A stretch of DNA of 64,000 nt, from assembly GCF_023343835.1 (NCBI RefSeq), contig NC_064433.1:136241957-136305956 (forward strand), in the 5' to 3' direction. The stretch comes from Lagopus muta (Eukaryota > Chordata > Aves > Galliformes > Phasianidae). The notes under the pieces are model-generated. The model saw nothing but the letters and a program-made list of their open reading frames with translations, was not told the origin of the DNA and made no database searches. A program made the translations under genes and the position numbers. The stretch's first letter is position 1. The number at the start of each line of letters is the position of its first letter. Below are positions 14,101-29,100 of the stretch, piece by piece.

Positions 14101-17100
14101 CAATTTCAAAGTACAGCTGGTAAGCAGTTATAAAGATAGGACTAGAGGGACTAGACTTTCCACAACAGCTGTACAGTTGAAGTGGTACAGTTTATAGATT
14201 TAGGCAGTCTTGCTCCTTAGAGCTTAAGAGTTGGGAAAGGAGGATGGTAAACTGCTTTTGTTTCAAGAAACTCAAACGTAAGACAAATTATTATAAAGAT
14301 CTTTACACAATACAGTTGCTTTCCATAAGATGGAAACCTTGAGACCTACTCTCTTCAGATCACCACATTTTAATTCTGATCACTACAGAAGTGGCTTCTT
14401 ATAACCTGTGTATTTTCAACTTCACTATTAGATTCCTTGAATCCTAATTTCATACGCCTCACACAAAACAACAGTAAAAATTCAAGCAAAAGGATACCTC
14501 AATTTAGAATAAAAAAAACTTTGCTTTCAAAATTGCTTTCAATTTTGTTCCATTTGACTTCAATCTCACTAAAAACGTGCTAGAAGAATTCATTTACATG
14601 TCTCTATGACAGATTTCAAATGAACATGTGAAAGAGCCACTGATTAGAAGTGGCAACACTACCAAAAAAGAAAGCAATCTGAATATTCAGGTATCTGCCT
14701 ATTGATTTGAATGTCATTTTCTCATTTCCTTCTGCAAAAGCACATTTGTTCTAATTTAGTGAGTCTATTAAAGCTAGAAACATTTAGACAATCTGCACAT
14801 GACAAGTGATACTGAATATCAGCAACTAAGATTTACAGCACGTAAGTTAAAAGAAAACAACACATCTCCTTACCACTTGTTGTGCAATGTTGACATTAGA
14901 CCGTCCAAATGTTTTTGGCAGGAGCTGTTTTCCGAGTGTATTTACTGTAGAGGGATGAACAGCCAATAGAGAAACAACTCCTAAAAACAAATAGAAGTAG
15001 AAATCTGCATGTCAGCCAAACTGTATTATTTTTGCAATTCCAGTTTCATAAGTATTACCAAGGCCTACTAACAGAAACTAGCTCTGAGCGCCACAGAGAG
15101 CCAAAATGAACGCAGCATTCACGCTCTTGAAGCAGAAAGAAATTAAGATTCCTAATATATTTTTCTCACCTTCCTTTTGTGTAATCATTTCAGTGATCTA
15201 GTATGAGCATGACTTAACTCCTTACGGTCCACTTATTCTGACAAAGCACAGTAGTAGAGCTAACAGGTTTATGATAGAAGGCATATTCCCCTCCTCTTCA
15301 ACCCAATTCTCCTTAGTGGCTACCCAAGTCTTTTGCCTAACCACTTAAAAACCATGTCCAATTCCCCAGCATCTGACATACCCTTCTGAGGCATGCTGAT
15401 CTACAAGAGATTACATTTGTTTAGCATGGACTTTCCAACAGAGTAATTCCAACCTTCCTCTTTCTCCTAGGTGATCCCTTCCAGCTGGAGAGAATTAAAG
15501 AAGTCTACAAGAAGCCAGAATTTGAGCAAAACACATGTGAACAAATGCAAACCAACCCTGAAGGGAAAACTTATTTTCCTGTTCATAAGCTATCCACAGT
15601 CGCCACTGATGGTTACGTTTTAACTATATAAGACAAAAATACAACATCAGGTATCCTTTGAAATCTGATGTTCCAAGACAGTCATTTCCCTGTCTCCATC
15701 CCCCTTTACCCCCCCAAAACCCAACCAACAAGCAACAACCAAAAAAATGAACAATACCACAAGATACCAGGAAAGACCTTGCTTTCCCAAACGCTTGTAC
15801 TTCCTAGCTGCCATTACTACACCATGACAAATTTGACAGCTTTGCACTAGAATCTACTGTTGGTCCCACACACAGCTTCTCAGGATGTCAGGATGTCTAT
15901 AGTCAAGGCAAGTCCAACCCACAGCCCACAGACTGTGTGTGGCCACACACAGCTCACACTGCAGCCATCCCCTGCCCTGAACCATCGTGGTGGTGGTTCT
16001 GCCCCATGGAGCAGCCCCCAGTCTAGGGCAGCTGGCTCAGCACAGCCATCACTCAGCACCAACTGAATATTAGTACACTCTTAACCCCATCCAGGATGAA
16101 ACTAGGGCACAGGATGCAGTGCAGTGCCAGCTCAAGTGATGGCAATGAAGTTTATGGGTTTTGATACACTGGCTGAGCACGGTCCTGTGAATAGAGAAAA
16201 ACATGCAGCCATGCTTTCTGCTGTGATAAATGAATTTGAGAACAGATTTCAAGATTGCCAAGAGGAGAACCAATTTTTTTGTTTAGTTGCAACTCCATTT
16301 TCATTTGATGTAAATCAACTGAATCTAAATCAACTAAATCAAATTCATAGGTGTGAGTTTTCAAATGGAACATACAGGACTGCAATCCATAATCTGATCA
16401 CGTCTACCTACTGGACTTTCAGAAGCTCTCTCTTAGCAGAGAGAACATATCCCTCGCTTCATAGTCACATCTTATTCATGTCACCACTTTTGGCAGTATG
16501 CACATTTGTGAACAACTAAACTCTATGATGAAGCACAAGAGTAAGATTTCATCTGACGAACCTCTGACGAACACTTGGAGAGCTCACTGAGAACTGCCAT
16601 CAAACCTGACTGATGCGTCAGTGTCACAAAAACAGGGTCATGTATTCCACCAGCACTATGCTTTTGTTATTCTCTTTTGTATGTTTTAAATAAATAAGTT
16701 TTGTTACTTATACATATTACCTATATTACACATTTTATGAGGGCTGTTCTAAAAGTAATACTTCCCAAGTTATGATGTTGGCCCACAGTGTCAGAGGCAG
16801 ATGATGGTGGTACGGCAGCAGAGGCTGAACCTTTGACCAACATTGTTCTTTACAGAGAGAGTGGTGAGGTGCTGGAACAGGCTGCCCAGAGAGGCTGTGG
16901 ATGCCCCGTCCCTGGAGGTGTTCAAGGCCAGGTTGGATGGGGCCCTGGGCAGCCTGGTCTAGTATTAAATGGGGAGGTTGGTGGCCCTGCATGTGGCAGG
17001 GGGGTTGGATCTTGATGATCCTTGAGGTCCCTTCCAACCCGGGCCATTCTGTGATTCTGTAATATCTGTTACATGCTGTTGCTGTGTGACAGATGGCAGC

Positions 17101-20100
17101 AAAGAGGCAGCTTGACACAATGGTGGATGAAGCAAAAGTGAATCACTGAATTCCTCCAGCTGGAAAAAATGGCATGCACTGCCATTCATCTACAGTTGAT
17201 GACCGTTGACATGGAGATCAAACAGTGGATGTGAGTACAGCGAGGTGCTGAGTAGTGCGTTTCAGCAGCAGAGATGGCAGGTTGCTACAGGATTGTTACA
17301 AGCACAGCATGCAGGCTCGTGTTCATAGCAAGCGAAAATGCATAGGTAATAGCTGTGACTGTGTTGAAAAACAGCATTTTGTAGCTGAGAATTCAATCCA
17401 CTAAACAGTGCTACTGTGCTCTCTGTACCTCTGGAAATTTCCATGGAAATAATTAGGAGGCATTACTTTCAGAACAACCTCCACAGATGCAGCCCCAGGC
17501 AATTTCTCTTCACTCAGTGCAGCCCAGACAAGCCGAGAGGTTGGACACCCATGCTGCAGCCTGTCACTCTCACATATTAACTAACTTTTAAATGCTCTTT
17601 TATAGAGTCAGCAGCTATCAAGCTTGCAACAGTCTGTTACAACTTTCCCTTCCTTCAGTGCTCCTTTGAGTTCAGCCACCACTATCTGGCTTTTTTTTTT
17701 TTTTTTTTTTTTTGTCTTGCTCCTTGCGAATGCTTGAAAATGATATAAACTACTCCAACTACAAGTGCCTGCCTATCTTCTGCTCAGCTTTCTGCCAACA
17801 TGCCTTTTTTTAAACCTTCTCATTGCTTGAAAGACAAGAAAGCCAACTGGAGGTTCCACTTCCAGTATAAAAGTTGTAACATCTTTATCAAGTTAAGAAT
17901 TCTTGTCATCTGATCTCTAACTGTACAGAGCCCTCTCCTTACCTCTGATGCTGCATGTACACCTTCGAGCTCTCCTGCTGCTTGAGACTTGTTTTTGCAG
18001 GAGACAGGGACACATTACCCATGAAAAAAGGATGCCATATGTTATTGTACAACTCTGCAGCATATTTTCTATTTTATTCTCTGTTGATTTCTAAGTAATT
18101 CTTTAAATTTAATTTGCTTGTTCCCCAACAGACACTAATTTCATGTTTCCATAACGTAACTTACAAGGACTTTAATAACTGCTCTGAATTGTAATACCTC
18201 ACTTGGGGTCCTCATTACATCTGGTTTGGTTTTCATCAATTATTAACCCAATGGAGGACTATCCCATTCTCTGACACCTTAGGTTCTTTAACAGGCTGAT
18301 TAAAGCCCGATAACTTTTTTTTTTGACCACTGCTTTTGACAAATCCAAGGACATCACACTGATTAGATAACCCTTATCCACATGCTTGTTGATTCTTTCA
18401 AAGCATGACTTTGAACAAAGATATAACTCTCTAACTTCCCTTTTTCCCTGCCTTGTGGAAAAGCATTAGCTCCTCCTCATTATCACATCTACCAGTGTGT
18501 TTCCTAATTACTTTATGTGTTATAATTACACTGGGTGAACAAAACAGAAGTACCTTCACTAAGTACTTTTAGAACTCACAGGTAAATATTTTTTTGGTCA
18601 AATTACTAACGTGGTTAGAGTACTGAAGTGCATGATGTGTAAGGAGAAGCTGAGGGAGCTTGATGCATTCAGCCTCGAGATGATTAAGGCAGGAGATGTG
18701 TACTTGTAGTGATCTGTCACCTTTGAATATCAAATGGGTAGTTAGAGAGATGCACAGCAAAAGAGGCAGCTGTCCCCAGAAGCTGCACAGAAAATTCCAA
18801 CTAGATGCCAGGGAAAAAACATTCACAATGAAAACGGCAACAGGTTGCCTAGGAAGTTCCCTGCAGTTATATAAAAATTCCAGTTACTCAAGGCCCCATT
18901 CTTTGAAGTTGCCCCTGCTTTGATCATTAGGCTAGATTAGATGGCCTCCAGCTTCCTTATATTATTCATAAAATTCTACGAATACAGTTATCTTGCAGCT
19001 ACGTCATCAGCATGAAGGGAAGAGCCTACACTATGCTTCTTTAAGGTTTTTAAGAACATTAATGTTTTTGTGGCATTGTGCTACGGAACCAGCCTGGCCC
19101 TCTCCAGGAACTGCAAAGTACATTTGTCTGTATGTACGAACTGATTGGCAAGGACATACAAACACAACTGGAAGAACAGTAACACATGCTTCAGTTCTAA
19201 GCAAAGTCAAAGTCAACTCATGAAAGGTAACACATTTAACATTAAAGCATAATAGCTCATTCTATTTTTTTTTTTAAGCATTTTTTAAGAAAGGGTGTTT
19301 TCAATTTGTGTCTGCTTAGTGTATCTCCTAGTTTCTTATTTACCTGATGTGCACTTTCCTAAAAATCCAAATGCACTTTTTTCCAAAGGCTCGTAATACT
19401 CTGGTTTCTGGGTGGAGTGGGGAAAGTTGTTTAAGTACATAAAGCAGAAATATTTTTTTAACTTAGCTTTGAAGGTGACTGACAGCTCAGTTTCTCAAAG
19501 GAATTTTACTAATCATTGGTTAATTACTGTTACATCAATTAGTGCAATCCAAATAATCTTCTGTTTTACGGCCAAGAGACAGCATCCATACCAGCATGTA
19601 AAATCTGGAGCAGCATGTTAGCAAACAGTTTGCCTGGCACCAACTCTTTTTACTTTTCAAAATGTTTTATTAATACAGCTAGGTCCTTATTTTCTTTTAT
19701 TTCTGAAGAGACAAAGACTTCAAAAACCACAGTAAAAGGCCATTTAAAGCATAAAAGAAGTTATATTGAAAGACAAAACTTTCCTACCTAAACTCTCAGA
19801 CTCTCAAATATTGTCAGTATGGAAGAAAACTCTAAGCAACTTACAAGCAATCATTAAGCCCAAATGGAAGTAGAACTTCAGTACTGTACAGTTATAGAAT
19901 GCTTCTATACATAAGATAATGATACAGACGGGATCAAGGAGTAATATCACATAAAACTTGAACAGCAAAAGCAGCAGCATGCTTTAACAAAACATTTTAT
20001 TCACCTGTCTACAAACATTTCTAGGTAAGCGCTTTCCTCACAAAGAAAATGTGTTTAATTGCCTGTTTCAATTACTCGTTTCATTTAGGGAAGAACTCTT

Positions 20101-23100
20101 GAATCTTTTCTGGCTTATAAAAACAAACCCAAAAATTCTCCCAACAACAGAAATCATTGAAAAAACTAGTCAGTTTTCTGATAATGCAGTCTTTAACACA
20201 TTAAGTCTTGTAAATCTGTCTCCTAGCATAGGAACAGTAATGTGTATGATTGTTTTTAGAAGGTAATTTTGAAAGCACTTTCTCAATTATCACATGCCAA
20301 AAAAATATACAGCATGAGAAAAAGAATGGTTTTCCTGCGGTCAAAGTAATTCCTACCGCTTCCTTCCACAGTTGCAAACTCTCCAGCAGACCAGTTTGTA
20401 AGTAAACACTCTACAAGATTGAAGGCTAGGTGCTGAGCAAAAGGGTTATTTTAAGAAAGGTCTAAAGAGAATTAACCTCACAGATGACATTTTGCAATAC
20501 AACCACTTAAACTACTCTTAAGAACTGCATAAACTTTTGGTTAGATTCTATAAGCTTCGAAATCAATGGCTTTCAACAGCAGCTGAATCTAGCTGAGGAC
20601 AGCCACACAGCTTGGAAGACAGCAGCATTACTAAGCCAATCTCAATACAAGTCATACAAGTTATTTTTATTTTTTTTAAAGCCAGCATTAGTATCAAGAA
20701 GCTGATAAAACTAGAGCAAGAGAGTTGGGGAGACCAAAAAAGACCAATGAGACTTTCCATGAACCAGATGGTTCCAAGAAATGACACTGATGATAACGAT
20801 TACCACTTTCAAGAAGGCCAAGTGCCATTTGGAGTATAACATTCCAAATTTTGGAATTATAAATTTTTAAAGAAGGCACAGTACCAGTACTTCTTAAGAT
20901 GCAAATTACTGATGTAGGATTACATGAAAACTACAAGAACTCTCTGGAAAGTGTTGTAGCACCTGATGTTAGCATCTATCTTCTGTTCGTGGATTTTCCT
21001 GGGTTAGAAGAGATAGGAGGAGAAAGACCGAATTCTACAAAATCACTACAAAAATTCCTTAACGTCACCATTTTGCAAAGCAAACACAGACAAAGATAAT
21101 TTGTGCTTTGAAACAAACCAGTCATTAACTGCACAACCTGCTCTTTTCTCTCCAGCGTGTCACACCACCCCCACGTTGGTCTCTGTAGAAAGCTGTCAGA
21201 AAAATTACTTAGTTTGGAAACAGAAAGTGACCAGGGTCTCTTATATGAATGTAAAGTAGCTTAACTCCATTCTCATTCTTTTGCAAAAGCTCTTTTTCCA
21301 TTTACAAAGCTCTGGGTTACCAGACTATAGATTTTTCTCAGGGCTTTTTCAAGTCATGGGACTTATTGCAGATATGGCTATACTGTTCTGAAATACTTGA
21401 CACTAAAGTCGCTGCCACAGGCTCTACTTGTATTTGTATCACCTTCAACTAGTTCTCACTTGATGTTATCCTACTTAGCAAAAGTTGCATTTGGCCATTA
21501 TAGCCATGTGGTTGACTGCTCAATAGGTGGTTAGTGGGACCTCCCACTAATTTCAGTCAGACAGCTGGTGACATCAGGCAGTAAGAACACAACCAGGTAA
21601 CCTGAGGAAAGTCCTCTGCTTGTTTACACAGTATTGCTGCACGGGCAGCAACAAAAAAAAAGTCTAAAAAAACATCCTGGAACGACAAGATAGCTTATCA
21701 GCAACCTAAGTTTTCTGTACCAACTCTAGGGCAGACTTCCTCCTTCTGCCTCTTCCTCAAAGTGTCATCATGGCAGTAGGAAAGTGTACTCAAGCCTCAA
21801 ACCCATAAAGCTGCCTCAATACAATGTGATGTACATAGCGCTTGACTATCTCTTTCAACTTCAATTCCAGATAGAGATAAAGGGGAAATTAAATGCCAGG
21901 CAGTTCTCACAAGGACTATTTACAGTCTTTTCTGGGCATTTTGTTCTACAAAAGCTACCTCAAATCAGCGAGTCTGAACTGCTGCTTTCATAAATGTGAG
22001 ACCATTATTGAAAACACCGCTAGGGTGAAAACATGAAAGTGTCACGTAAAGAACCATTTATCCAGTCCACATTGCTTTAGAAAATCACTTCTTATCACAA
22101 AAGCATCAATTTGATTAGCTTTAGGTTATTACTGATCACATATAAACATACAGAATAAGCATAAAAGGTGTACTTAGAAGATCTAGTAATGAAGACAGGT
22201 GACAAGCAAATTCTGGGAGCTCCTCAGGCTTCCTTAGAAGCAGCAGTCTGGAACTTCTCTCTTGCCACCACAGACAAAATATGATTATTTACATGCTAAT
22301 CTTCAAAAACCATCAAACTACTTCTGAAGGTTTCAACCTACTGTAAGTTCTAACAGGGCATGTAGATAACTGCCTCTAGTTGGGTACCAAGAGTGACTTT
22401 TCGTATTGAGCAGATCACACTGCCTAAGATATTGTTCTCAAACAGCAATTTGGAAATCTTTTACAAAGACATCAATCTTCCCTTATGTAATACTACAGTA
22501 TCACTAAATGCTTACTAAACTTCTGAAATCAATTAATGCCCTTAGCTAATTCTTGCCATTCTTAGATATGACTAATAATTTATCCCTCATATTACCAACC
22601 AGTCTTTCCAAGTCTGTTCAAATAAATGCTAAGACCTACTCTTAAATTTCTTGGATTTTTGTTGGATTTTTTTCAATATCCTTCCTACTACCAGATACAG
22701 TTTTATTTTCCAACTTAACTTTAGATAACAACAGTGGTTTGGAACTGTCCGCAATGCCCAGCATTCCATAATCAGTAGTAAGACACGTGTTTGCTAAAGG
22801 GTGCATCCCAGGCTCCTAAATAGATCTCTACTTCTGTTCCAGAGGCACAATTCCAAACACGGTCAAAAATCAGGGAGTTTGATCTCTCTGTATAAAATAA
22901 ACAGTTATGTTACACTGAAAAAAAGCTTCTTGTCATTTAACAAGTCATTTCAGTTAAACAGTGCTGAAAAGAGCTTACATACACCTTAAAAATTGATATA
23001 CTCGACTTCAAGTTTTTAAATTAATAAATTTGAAATGAAAACCAAACACAAGTTCCTTATGCCCACACAGCATGAAATCTTATATTAAAGTGTAGGAAAA

Positions 23101-26100
23101 CAAAAGGAGCTAAAGACACCTTGACAAGCACTTGCTGGTTATGTACCAATAATGCCACCTACTGGCATGACAGATGATGCAAATTTTATTTTTCACTGAT
23201 TTTAAAAGTAACTGAAGAGCGTTATCTTCAATAGAGCATTAAATACCATTTGTTCTCACTTCCTCTCACCTCAACCAGATGTTTTCTTTCACCACACATC
23301 CTGACAAGCAAGGGGTAGGATTAGAATTGTATTCTTTAATACTGACTCTGATTTGACCCTAACGACTGGGTCTAGAATGCAGTAGTCTTCTTCATAACAC
23401 AATCTCACTAAACAGCAGCATTTACAGACTTAGAAAGTTAACTGCCAAATAGATTTTAGAAGACAGACATGTAATGAAGTTTTATTGGTTCGGCTCCTAT
23501 TAAAAATTCTTTCATTTCCTCCAATACATACGTAATTTCTAAGTCTAAAGATGAATTCTAATCCTAATAATCAGTTGAAGCCCATGTACAGGAAGAATTT
23601 GAGCAATTTTTAGTTTAAGCAGTGAGTCACGTTGATATTTCAAAACAAACCCAGCAGATAACACAACCACGTATTTTTTTCATTTTTAATCCCAGAATGG
23701 AAACAAATTAAAATAGCAAGCAAAGTATCCAAACCATATTATCCTTGCCTCATAACTTCAGAGGTAATGGCCTCAAATTGTACCAGGGAAGGATCAGGTT
23801 GGGTGTTTGGAAACTTCTTGTCAGGAGTGGTGAGGCAGTGGCACAGGCTGCCCAGGGAGGTGGTGCAGTCTGTCCCTGGAGGTGTTCCAGATGCGTGTGG
23901 ATGTGGCACTGAGGGATGTGGTCAGTGGGCATGGAGGGGGTGGGCTGGCAGTTGGACTGGATGAGAGGACTTTTCCAGCCTTAATGACTTTATGATTCTC
24001 TAAGCAAGCAATTATGATCAAGTCACTTCAGAACCTAATCCCACAATTCATCTGTGCTCTTGTCCTATCTTTGATAAAGGGATATCTCCCTTTTGATTAT
24101 CAGCAAAAAAGAGGTGATATAGCTATAAATCACAGTATGGGTGTCCTTAGAGCTTCACTTTAGCTCACATTTTACATTTTTTAAAACATTGTTTCTGACT
24201 ATAATGATTTATTAATTTAGAAGAAAAATTTATGAACAAGATTAGGAATGCCCTCCCCGAATACAGGATAATAAGCATCTAAGCCTTCAGAGAAAAAAAA
24301 GGCAACTGGCTATTTTGATATGAGGCACAGAAACTTATGTGTTCAAGGGGATTTAGCATTTCTCCACACTGTCACAAGCTGACAGTAAATACAACAGCAC
24401 AGGGCATGAGCTATAGGATCATCTAGCTTTATAAGGTTATCAACGGAAGGGTGGCTGAATACCACTACCTTTCCCTCAGTGTGTTAACTCACCATCAGAG
24501 ACACTACCAAAGCTGCATTTTTGAAGTGCCTGGCATTGTCAGGATGTCCTGAAACAAACACATTTACATCATATCTTCTTCCCATTAAACTGCTTGGAGC
24601 AGGGCTTTAATAGAAAACCATCTTCCTGGCTACCAAGCACACGTGTCAAAACCTTTCACGGTGGCACTTGTGCCAAATCAAACGCTGCTGACTGGTGTCT
24701 GTGAATTTGTACCATGAAAACCCTATCAGACTACAAGTTCAACAGACCTGGTACTTAGCGTGAAAGCTGCTCTAAGATATAAATTTCATGCCTCATCTCC
24801 TTAAAGACAAGTCTTCCAGGAGAACATGGACCTTCTCATCAGGACCCCCCAGGATCCAGACACACTGAAAACCTGCATTAGTTGTATCTTTTCATCCACG
24901 GACTGGCAGCATCCTGAATACCAAAGATACTCCACAAAGTGCTGTTCTTTTTAGGGTTAATGAGGTGCTACATTTCCTTAAAGGAAATACACAAGAGCTT
25001 GGGCAAACAGAAGTGAATTTAGAACGATTTCTGAATAGACAACCTTCTACCACATATCAATACCTCTTACTGCATGCTAAATATGTTTTTAAAGCATGAA
25101 GAACATCAACTTACGGGCATTTTACAGGTGGTACTCAAAAATCACTTGCAAAACAGATGTTGTAAAATTAACATTTTTACTTATTTGGACTGTTTTATTA
25201 AAATAAATAAAGTCCAATGTTGCTTTAAAAACAAAACTTGTTAGTTGAATCAGTGCTGGTAGAAATCCGAAGTTTTTCAAGTTGTAAAAATAAATGCTTA
25301 AAAGAGTTGGCTGAAACTCGAAGGAATGGTGTGGAGCTGCTTTAGGGGAGGGTCACGCTGGGGGTTAGGGAAAAGATTCTTAACCTGGGGGTGACTGGCC
25401 ACTGGAACACATTCCCCAGGCCACTGGTCATGGCACCGATCTGGCAGAGTTCAAGAAGCGTCTGGACAAACATTCAGTTATATAGTATGATCTTTGGGTG
25501 GTGCTGTGTGGAGACAGGAGTTGGACTCAATGATCCTTACGGGTCCCTTTCAACTCAGGATATTCTACAATTCTACAAAACAGGATACAGAAGACTAGAC
25601 TCGAGATAGCTTGAACTGGACTACAGGTTAATCTGAGTGAGGGCAATCCATCAATGCACGAAGTCAATGGACTTGTCAACATGGAGGTTTATGAGAACAC
25701 AGATAAGAAGCAGCAGGTGAGTCAGTTCAAATCAACTTTGCCCTACTTAGTACAACCTACCAAAGCACCCCATCTGTTGCACACAAATAAACCAGACTAT
25801 CAGCATTTGGACGCAACAAAGAAAAACAGCCATTCCACCAAAATCTACTGTGAGATGACTGTGAACCACAAACACAATGTCGCACTGTGAAATACTGATA
25901 CCTCCATAAAAACATGGCCAACGGTTGACTTGGAACTGTATATACAATTTGGGTCACTTGTGTTAAAGAAGGCTGATGAATGCAATAAAAAATGGTTAGA
26001 TGACTGAACACGCAGAAAATCCAGAGGACATAGTATACATCTGATGACTAATCTAGAAAACAATCTGGCCAGCCCATCAAACTAGAAGCTTAAGATACAT

Positions 26101-29100
26101 CATTGCTCTTTACAAAGAACAGGAACAGAACATTGGAGAAAAGTATTAAACTGAAAAATAACAATGCCATCAGCAAATGCATGAACTGGCAAGAATACAT
26201 TTAACTGGAAATCTCACTATGGAAACATCCCATAAGAATACAGAGAAGAAAAATCTGATTTTCATATATAGCATAATCAATTTACAAAAGATTATATGAC
26301 ATAGCTGTCTAGAACTGCAGACAACTGGAATTCACTGTATTCCGTTTTCTTTCCCAGTTATGTTAAACGTAACAGACAGCACATAACTCTTCTAATGTTT
26401 AGATATTCTTAGTTTTCCGAGCCTACATATCAAACTGAAGTTTACAGCCTGTTTTATAAAACTGCTTGATTATATTACACTGTCATACAAGCACAGCCAC
26501 TACGAGCGAGTCCAGAACGGTTCTGTTCAAATTATTATTTCAGACAGAATTGCATTAGTATGAATGCAGTATCATATAAACTGTCAGAACCTCTCTCAAA
26601 CTACTGCACTCCTACATTTTTCCCACTTGTTAGAACATACTGCCCCAGAGGATGTATTTGGCTATCACAGCCTGCACACTTACATCACAGCTATTCTAAT
26701 GTGAAGATCAAAATACAGAATGGCAGTAAAACCACAACTGAAACTGATCTTAATTAAACTATAGCTTGTTTGCTGAGCACGTAACATATAACTTAAGAAA
26801 AGCTCTACTAAAGCTAAGAAAGTAGATCAAAGCCAGTAACAAGCATAACAATCAACAATCAAGAAACAGTCTTACTAAAAATGGTGTTCTTACCTTTTCC
26901 AGGACTTAGGTTTTGGTCTATAAACACCTTAAGCTCTCCATTGGCTTCAATTAGTCCAGCCTATTAAAGAAAGTAACTTTTATTAAATTGACAAACACTG
27001 ACAGCCTTTTATCGTCAAAGAGGGAAGAAATCACACCAGAAGACTCTGTTGCCACCACTCACATTTCCTCACTAATCTGCCACTTATGTAACCACACTGC
27101 TTGTGCTATAATATTAGCCAGACTTCAAAATCAACTGATTTTTATAATTACCATGTTCCTAAAAGCAAGCAGAAAATCAGTTTACACATACCTTGCTATT
27201 TTGCGTTCTAAGTTTACGAGGGTACATGCAGTGTCTTAACAGATAGCTGAACACCTTGCTAATTAGAACCACTAACATCTGTGACTGTATATTGTACTTT
27301 ATAACAACTATCAACCTGCCACTGAAATCATGGCAGAACCAACAGAGGTGTTAAGAAATGCCTTATGTCACACTAAACAGAAAAATGGCATTAAAAATAA
27401 ACACCGTTTGTTCTTCTTCTTCTTTTTTTTTTTTTAAAGGATAAGAAAGCAGAGCTCTTAAGTGAAGGATTTCATCCAAGTGTATCAAATAATCAGCACC
27501 CTTTGAGAATGCTCAGTAGAAGCTATTAAAAACATATACTATTAATTCTGGATAGAAAATGCATGATGCAGTAACACCTTGTTATCTTCAGACTAAGCAG
27601 TCCTGAAGGAAGAATGAATGCAGGACACACAGTTTAGAAAGAACAGTAAAAAATTCAACATTTGTACTCACCACAGTATAGCAAGTGGTGTTACAGAAGC
27701 TGAAATGTCCCTAAACTGTATTTTGTGCACTGTCAGTACTTGAGGGCTACTGCAGAGAGAGACAATTAAGTGCTCTGCTGTCAGTCAGCAGCAAAACTTT
27801 CCCCTCAAAAGGCTACCTGAAAAGCCTTGCTGGTAATTAGCAAGTTCAGCAAACCAAGAAGACCACTAGAGGATGCTGTAGTGCTGCTACTATCCAGGTG
27901 TATGACAGCAATCAATTTTTAAGCCAGAAAGAACTTCACACGGCAGGAAACTGTTGCAAATTTTCTCTCCTCTCACTGAAACAGAAGAGGGGAAAAGTGG
28001 TTGATAGAGCACTGAGGACAGGCTGGGAGGTGAGCAGAAGAGAAATTTTGCTAAGGTTAGGATTAAGAGCAGAATTCTGTAATAGCATTTTTAGGACCTA
28101 GTGGCACAGAGGAAACATAAGTGAGGAGATAATGGAAGCAATGGGTAAAATGAAGAGCTTGTAGTATTTGTCCTTCCTTCTCGTAATTTCCCCCCCCCCC
28201 CCCCCCCCAAAAAAAAAATAATGCAATAGCCTGATTTAATGAGACTGCAACAACTTCCCAGGACACAAACAATGCCTGCTCTCCACCTTGCCCACAGCAG
28301 GGGTTCAAAGGTCAGCTCCAACAAACAACACTTCTCCTGCCCTACTCCTAAGCACCAGACCTACACAACGCCACAGGCCAAGAGACTACATCTGACCCTT
28401 CCAAAGAAAGATGCTATTCACTAACATGAAATTGCTAACGTGCAAAGATGTCATAAAGCAGGCTCTGCAGCAATATAAACTCCCAGAACACCCAAACTCA
28501 ATGTATTGAATAAGATGTGAAGACAAATTTGGAGGTATTACATTACGCGCCCAACCCTACCTCAGTTACACAACAGGAGTGCTAAACCACACAGGAAGCA
28601 CAGTTTCACTGTCCCAATTCTTCTAAATGCAATCCTTCAGTTTCTATTCAACAACAGAAAGAAGAGGCTTGTGTTCCTAAGACATCCAATGGTTTTTCTT
28701 TTCATGAGAATGAGAAATATACCAATGAGAATGGAAAGATTTTTAATATGCAAAAGAAAACTTGCATCAAGTTTGCATATCAGTTAAAGTAATAAGCCAA
28801 ATACAAATATTTACAATGTGAGCTTATGCAGGAATTCAAGTAAAAAAGGCAAATCACTACTGAATACTATTTCAATAATTAGCAAATTAGGTAATTCAGT
28901 AATCAGTTATTCTTTGGCCTCCCCATATCTTTTAATTGGTACAATCTCCAATATAACCATTTCTATTACTTCATTTTATCCTTCAGTATGCTATCAATTA
29001 ATACATTACATAATATAATAAGGTTTGTATTTCCTTCTACATCATGATAAATTACCAAAACCAATGGTCAACTCTAGGAACACAATCCAACGTTACAAAG

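Larger units (their letters stand above)
15904..17553 (+). mobile_element. hAT (Charlie-like) DNA transposon remnant, outermost element of a nest
   Basis: The two ends are inverted. The left end from 15904 reads CAAGGCAAGTCCAACC, and the right end, read on the minus strand from 17553, starts CATGGGTGTCCAACC, matching the GTCCAACC core of hAT/Charlie termini. Between them lies a decayed transposase C-terminus. Without the mariner inserted at 16738-17483 the element would be about 0.9 kb, so it is internally deleted. An 8-bp target duplication is not recognisable, consistent with age. The family name is from memory of hAT ends, not a database match. Confidence 0.7.
14981..26893 (-). other. TFDP1: TFDP1 intron between coding exons 2 and 3
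   Basis: 11.9 kb intron. It holds the nested hAT/mariner/CR1 block (15904-17553), a T20 run near 17694-17713, and CR1 fragments at about 18640-18980, 23757-24002 and 25321-25580. The rest (about 19.0-23.7 kb and 25.6-26.9 kb) is unique sequence in which I recognise nothing. Confidence 0.6.

Noticed and set aside
16788-17189. Open frames of 74-127 codons on both strands near 16.8-17.2 kb
   Set aside because: They are translations of the CR1 and mariner repeats and carry no transposase or other protein signature.
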